A model generated the notes under the pieces. The model saw nothing but the letters and a program-made list of their open reading frames with translations. It was not told the DNA's origin and did not search any database. DNA of 64,000 nucleotides from Carnegiea gigantea (taxonomy: Eukaryota > Streptophyta > Magnoliopsida > Caryophyllales > Cactaceae): assembly GCA_029747015.1 (NCBI GenBank), contig JAKOGI010000537.1, positions 1 to 64,000 of the forward strand. Reading direction: 5' to 3'. Of this stretch, positions 58,716 through 64,000 are shown piece by piece; the first letter of the stretch is position 1, and every line of letters starts with the position of its first letter. The position numbers and the translations under genes were made by a program.

Positions 58716-61700
58716 TATAATAGTCCCGAAATTTAGGTTACAGTTAACTATCAAAGAGTACTAATCTTATTAGTTGCACTTTATAAATTAGCTACATTAG
58801 ACTAAATTTTACATGCTAATTAAGTGTCATAGTTTATGTGAGCTAATTTTTAGGATCTTCTTAATTTATTGTGCGATTACATGGAGTTAGTGAATTTAGT
58901 TAAACTTAGATTAAATCGATATGATGCAAGATTAGCGAAGTTGAATTCGGCTATTTGAGATTGAAATCAATTGGTCTTAGCATAGTTGAGTCGAAGTTAT
59001 TTTACTCAAGTGAGTGGAAAAAATAAATAGGAAAAAGGATGTTTAAAAAAAAGAAGAGAGTTGAAACCCCATTGCTTTCATGTAGAAGACAGAAGGAGCA
59101 GCATCTTCTTCAGCTCTGCTTCGCATAAACATAGAGAGAGAGAGAAGGAGAGAGAGAATGACAATGCGATAGCAGCATACTAGCGGCTGGTGCTGCCTGC
59201 TATGCTCTGCTAGCCCTGTTTTCGCGACAACCACCACGATAGGTGGGTAGAGGAGGACCAGAACTGCAACCTGGCATTGGTGGGGTTAAACCTAGCTTCA
59301 AATACGTCCATTTAGCCCGCTAATTTGGTCTATTAAGGTTAGAATTTAGGGGGGTAATCTCCATCCGAAATTAATAGTAGTTTTGAACCAAAATCGTTTT
59401 GTTGCTTAATATAATTTTAGATGTTCCCAGATTAGGGATAAGTTATAAAGTTATGAATTTTTGAGTTAATGAATCATTTGGGTAAATTTTGATATGGTTG
59501 AAATGGTTATTGCAGATGACTTGAGTAATTTAAGAATGTAAGGAAGGTGGATTTGGTTTGGGAGTCACATATGCAATTTTTATGGTTTTATTCTCTTACC
59601 GCTTACTTCGTTAATGCTTGTGTGCTTGGATTGGATTGAATTATGTAGGAGAATTGATTTACTGTAGGTGACGACCAAGGCTAAAAACCTATAGCTTGTT
59701 ATTGCTTGTTGTAGTTTCATTATGGGATAGAATCAAATTAAAGTACGACTGAACTGAGCCTAAGCTAAATCAAACAGAAGTGGACTTGAACAGAACAGCA
59801 CCTGAACTAAACTGAACTGAGCATGAATTGGACTAAAGCTGAGCAGAACTGAACTTGAACCAAATTGGGCACGAATTTGTTTGCCTTCATACAAGTATTG
59901 CCTTGCTTGTAGTTAAACAAGTGATTTAAATTATTTTAAGTGGTGCACATTGCTTGAATTAGTCAGGCAGCATGATAATATGTTTCTTTAAACAAGTTTA
60001 TAGCCATCCCCTAAGTCCATAAGCTTGCGACCTTTATTCAAACAAATGAATTCACGTCAAATATAAATATTTGAATTAGATTTTAAATGTATTAGTTCTA
60101 GATCAAATTGAGATTGTTATTGCTGAAATGTGCATGCTGCATCTAAAGGGGGGTATGAGTCAAAACTTTTAAGGTTGTGTATAGTCAGCTTCGACTAAAT
60201 TTCAACAATGTTTAACAAACTAGCCGACCATGGAGTCTCTTTAAGAGTATGGTTCTTGCCAGATGAACCTATTTGCCAAAAATAGACTCAAAAGGTAATA
60301 TTTGTAAATGGGTTATTTGATCTATGGGTCAAAGCTTTCTTCCTTCTTAAGAATGAATGAGCTTAGTTTCAAAGTGCCAATGGCTGAAATGAAGCTTCGA
60401 AACACCTTTCTGTTGAAAGATTTTAAGAGTTGCTTATAGGCATGTGCAATGACAAGTGGCCATGCAAGTGCTTGAGAATTTACTTTACAACCAGATTTGC
60501 TGATGTTGTTCTTGTGATTAAAGCTTCCTAATGTCAAGTTATTTCGAGAAATTCAATGTTATACATGCTGATAACGAGATTGAAAATGAGATTTCACTTG
60601 AGTTATTTGGGTTAGAAGGATAGTGCTATTTGTATAGACATGGTTTGGGGAGCAGACCTGGTATGTGGCCGCCCCAATTCCTAGGGAGTAAACCTAGAAG
60701 TGAGAACCCTAGGAGAGCCTAACGAGGGTAAAAGTCCAGTGACCATGAGAGGCCCCAGGAATGCCATGATTTATGAGTTATGAGACTCACTTGAAGAGAG
60801 TAGTAACGTGTGAATCTGATCCCTAAAAAGGTGATTTCTTATCTATTATGAGTTGGAAACGACTTGTTTTGACTTATGTAAGCGCAGAAGTTTGAAAAAG
60901 GGAAAGTACTCTTTGAAAGGATTTTTGTTAAATCTTAAATGGCTTCTTTTATGTGGAATAAGTTTCATGAGTGTCCAACTTGGTTTAAATAAGAGTTTTC
61001 CATCCTTCCTAGTTGTGATTTTTGCTTTCATGTTAAAAGAGCTCACGTCGGTTCCCCAAATGAATCCTTGAGATGCCAAATACCCACTTAAGAGTCGAGT
61101 GGGCTACCTCCTCCCACTCTTGTTAGCTAGTTATTATTTGATCATGAATGTGTAATAACAATTGAGTGCGATTGCTACTTATTGTATTATATGCAATTGT
61201 TTTGATTTTTTGGGATGTAGGTTATCCACTGAGCGCATGATAGCTCACCTCTTCTCATTTTCCCTTTTTCCCCAGTTCTGACTATTTTTGAAAGACAGGT
61301 AGAAGTCCTCAGTCCACATAAATTGAGTCAGGATCTTCCATTTGCCCTATAAAGGGGTCATATGAATGAATATGTTAGATCATGATTTGAATTGTGATAG
61401 TTTCATGAGAACCTGAGCATAAGTAATTTAAATACCTAGGATCATGTATTGTACACTTTCTAGCAGTTGCTTTGCAAGGCCATGTGGGTCAAGCATTTGA
61501 GTAGTTGGTCATCCTATTTAGTTGGAGTTGAGTTGTTCTTGGAATGTAAGCCCTTGTGCTTCGGATGTGTGAGCCGTTGAGTTGTATCTTTATTCTTTCC
61601 TTTATTTAGCCTTATAGTTTGTGTACTCGAGGTGTGTGGCTCGTAGAGCTATGGTCTCCAGTGAGTAGCTATCGAGTTTTTTGGTATATGTCCTTTGTGT

Positions 61701-61835
61701 TTTCTTAATTACAAAAACTCAATATAAGGCTTTAAGCCTAGGTTATTACTCAATTTTTAGGCAAAACTCTATCTGTTTTATTCGAAAATTTAAGGATTCA
61801 CTAACATTTCTAGCCTTAGGGGTAGAGGTGCTACA
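58716..61835 (+). repeat. LTR B: lone gypsy-type LTR of about 3.1 kb
   Basis: It starts TATAATAGTCCCGAAATTTAGG directly after a polypurine tract and ends AGAGGTGCTACA, with a degenerate tRNA-Met binding site beyond. Inside, ATCCACTGAGCGCATGATAGCTCACC (about 61224-61250) and GGTATGTGGCCGCCCC (about 60660) are phrases of a kind seen in plant gypsy LTRs. It resembles A1 and A2 only in the ends. No pol or gag is attached on either side. Boundaries come from these end signals alone. Confidence 0.6.
59748..59880. repeat. Degenerate short repeats (ACTGAAC-like) within LTR B
   Basis: The units CTGAACTGAGC, GACTTGAAC, ACCTGAACTAAACTGAAC, CTGAGCAGAACTGAAC and TTGAACC recur in about 130 bases with spacing near 10-12. 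It looks like an expanded simple motif with drift. Confidence 0.6.
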
Positions 61836-61836
61836 G

Positions 61837-61851
61837 ATGGTTAAGAGTAGG
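61837..61851 (+). other. Degenerate tRNA-Met primer binding site after LTR B
   Basis: ATGGTTAAGAGTAGG can be aligned to TGGTATCAGAGCAGG with one gap and three differences. Its position, one base after the LTR end, is what makes the call plausible. Confidence 0.4.
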
Positions 61852-64000
61852 GTCCTATGACCATAGGTTGCGACCTAAGTTTTGCATTTTATATAGCTGT
61901 CTATGTATTTCTTGACTGATAATATGACATATAATGTACCTTTGGGTGTAAACATGTTTTCTGATATGTTAGCTGATGTGATTGATTAATAGTTGTGTGA
62001 ATTTAATAAATCGATTGATTGAAAAGTAAGCTATGTGTTAGAATATAAGCAAAATGACTTATACTCCCACAAGTAAGCTAAGTTTTAGCTCCATTAATAA
62101 TTTTGCATGCATCTTTGACAATGTAGTTGAAGGTATGCTTCGTTTTCATCTCAAGAAATTGAAAATATTTAACTCCGAGCCTACTCTTTGACCTCAAGTA
62201 TGATTTGGCCCTTGGGCCCTCTGATAGAGTTTGTATACGTACTCGAAATTTGGTAGAAAAGAGATAGAAATAGTTAACGTATTTTCCATTTTCAAAGCCC
62301 AAAGATTTTAGAACATTAAAGTCTTCTGAAATATTGAGTTAGGTATCGTTCTCTTATTTGAAAATTTGCATCTATTCTGTGAGAATACATGAGTTTAAAT
62401 TTATATGTGTGTGCTGGATGTATCTCTGGATGCAGTTTATCAGTGTATCCATGCAGAGATGTATGTATCACGAGATTTATTAATGATAAACCATTAAGAA
62501 GTGGATTAGAGCTCGCTTTCTATGCATGGTCAGTCGGTGCTAGTTACATGACGAATTTCCCGCTTCCCTTTATGCAATCATTATTCCAACCAAGCCGAAT
62601 ACATGCTACACTTTATATTACATAGGCTGCTATTCTTGTGATGGCGTTGGTAACATTCTGTGTTGACTACACTTCGGTACACCTAGAAAGAAAAGGGGAG
62701 AAAGAACTTGGCAAACTTTGAAATTATCACCCTGTGTATGTCTCCTATCAAAGTGAGTGATCCACCCCTTACTAAGGTCTTTCTAAGTATTAGAGTGATG
62801 TTTGGAAGCCAGAACTCCTTATAGGTAGTTGAACATCCCTTTCATACTATGAACGTTAAAGTCCCTACAATCCAAAGTAAGGCAAATGTGTCCTATAAAT
62901 CATCTATGAATACCACAATGCCATTAATGTCACTGCCCTTAGCTCGAAATAATTACTGGTTTGTTGGAGGCCTACCATTTTAACGTCAACGTAACTATCA
63001 GTCAAGTTAATCATAGCTTTGGAGCCCTTTACCATTGTCTAAAAACTCACCTTTTGAACTTACAATTATTCTGCATAGTGAATAGATTATGAGCTACCCC
63101 TTAGGAATCTAGCGTCGTTATTATTAAGTAGCTTTTAATTATTTCAGAAAGGTTGCTAGGCCTACCTCTTGATCATAGGTTGCCTACTATGGTTTGCATT
63201 TACATGTAGGCATCTAAGTGCTTTCTGGTGTAATAGTGTCATGGCCATATGTGTTCAAAAGTGTCAATGTGGCATGGCGTGCAGTGCAAAGTATATAAGA
63301 TTATGTGACCACTTAGATTTGTTATGAAAAGTTCATTGATGTGTTTGTGCCTGCATTTCTAAGTGAATACGATTTTGTTGTCTTTTTAGCATGGAGTATG
63401 GGGAGTTCGTCGAATCAATTAACTCATGTGGTCGATTACATGGTATGGTCGTGAACTCATTATTAAGCTGCATGTCTATTATATCCACATGTTGTAGTTT
63501 TGATGGTCAATTGTACTTATATCTAATAGCATAAGCTTTTGGCATGCATTCAAGTGCTACCTTATAATTTCTATATTTATTAGGTTGGCATGTTAGAGTA
63601 CTCAGCATCACAATTGAATCCTTGACTTTATATTCATCAAGGAAGTCATATTAGACATTGGTTGACTAATTCATATAAGTACAAGGACATCATGTGATCA
63701 AGTTATGTTACACTATACCCTACATGACAAGTTTCATGTATTACATGGTAGTTTTCATGGGAGAATTTAGAATTTTGCTCTTACTAGCTGTTATGTTTGT
63801 TAACATTGCTGGTTTGTTATATTTTGGCTAGTTGGTGTTGGCAATTCCCATTCTAGTAATCTAATTACTGTGTTGACATACTACCATTCCTCGACCTTAG
63901 GAAATTACATTTGCATGCCTATGTACTTACCCACGAGCATTTCCAAAAGCATGATAATGCGATAATCACAATCATAACTAAGTCTATGTTGATAATTGAG
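61852..64000. other. Unassigned end of the window
   Basis: About 2.1 kb without recognisable coding sequence. If LTR B is a 5' LTR this would be its leader and gag region, but I see no ORF0, capsid or zinc knuckle. The longest reading frame (62389-62625, +) has no family features. Confidence 0.4.

Noticed and set aside
62389..62625. 78-codon + frame with six Cys
   Set aside because: No signal peptide pattern, no known spacing of Cys, AT-rich surroundings; length expected by chance in 2 kb.

Overview
This window looks like intergenic DNA of a large, repeat-rich plant genome, most likely a flowering plant. I infer this from Ty3/gypsy chromovirus elements primed by initiator tRNA-Met, a Ty1/copia remnant, a plant-type Helitron with a Rep-Pif1 protein, and AT-rich spacers. 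I see no intact host gene, no rRNA or tRNA gene and no CRISPR array. Nearly every coding stretch is transposon-derived and carries stops or frameshifts.

Positions 1-47741 are dominated by one Ty3/gypsy lineage, all on the + strand. It resembles Tekay/Del chromoviruses (gag, CCHC knuckles, DSG protease, RT with IDD, RNase H, DDE integrase and a C-terminal chromodomain ending ATWETEEEM...YPHLF). T1 (1-8594) is a decayed element with its own LTR subfamily (A1). After a 690-base unassigned stretch, T2-T6 (9285-47741) form a concatemer with A2 LTRs of about 2.5 kb: each LTR is the 3' LTR of one unit and the 5' LTR of the next. T2 keeps only the pol end, T3 is cut from protease straight into an LTR, T4 and T6 are near full length but full of lesions, and T5 has lost the segment between RT and integrase. 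Every unit with a 5' part (T1, T3-T6) carries an extra reading frame of about 240 codons between the primer binding site and gag, called ORF0 here. It has a strongly acidic C-terminus and I cannot assign it to a family.

The LTR shared by T5 and T6 is split by a younger, complete but inactive minus-strand Ty3/gypsy element (30219-37866). It has 1.55-kb LTRs, a perfect tRNA-Met binding site and a 5-base target duplication GAAAT. A 0.6-kb duplication of its left border joins host LTR to element LTR at a 9-base microhomology.

After the array come a small coding-like stretch of unknown origin (47761-47892, minus), a copia fragment on the minus strand (48109-50280) truncated at both ends, 1.5 kb of AT-rich DNA, and a decayed autonomous Helitron protein (51804-56368, +). 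The Helitron gene is interrupted by about 260 bases of (TA)n, probably inside an intron. Then follow 2.3 kb of unassigned DNA and a lone 3.1-kb gypsy-type LTR (58716-61835). The last 2.2 kb has no recognisable gene.

The most noteworthy points are the shared-LTR concatemer with shared derived lesions, the conserved ORF0 with splice-like sites upstream, and the layered nesting and duplication at 29.3-30.5 kb.
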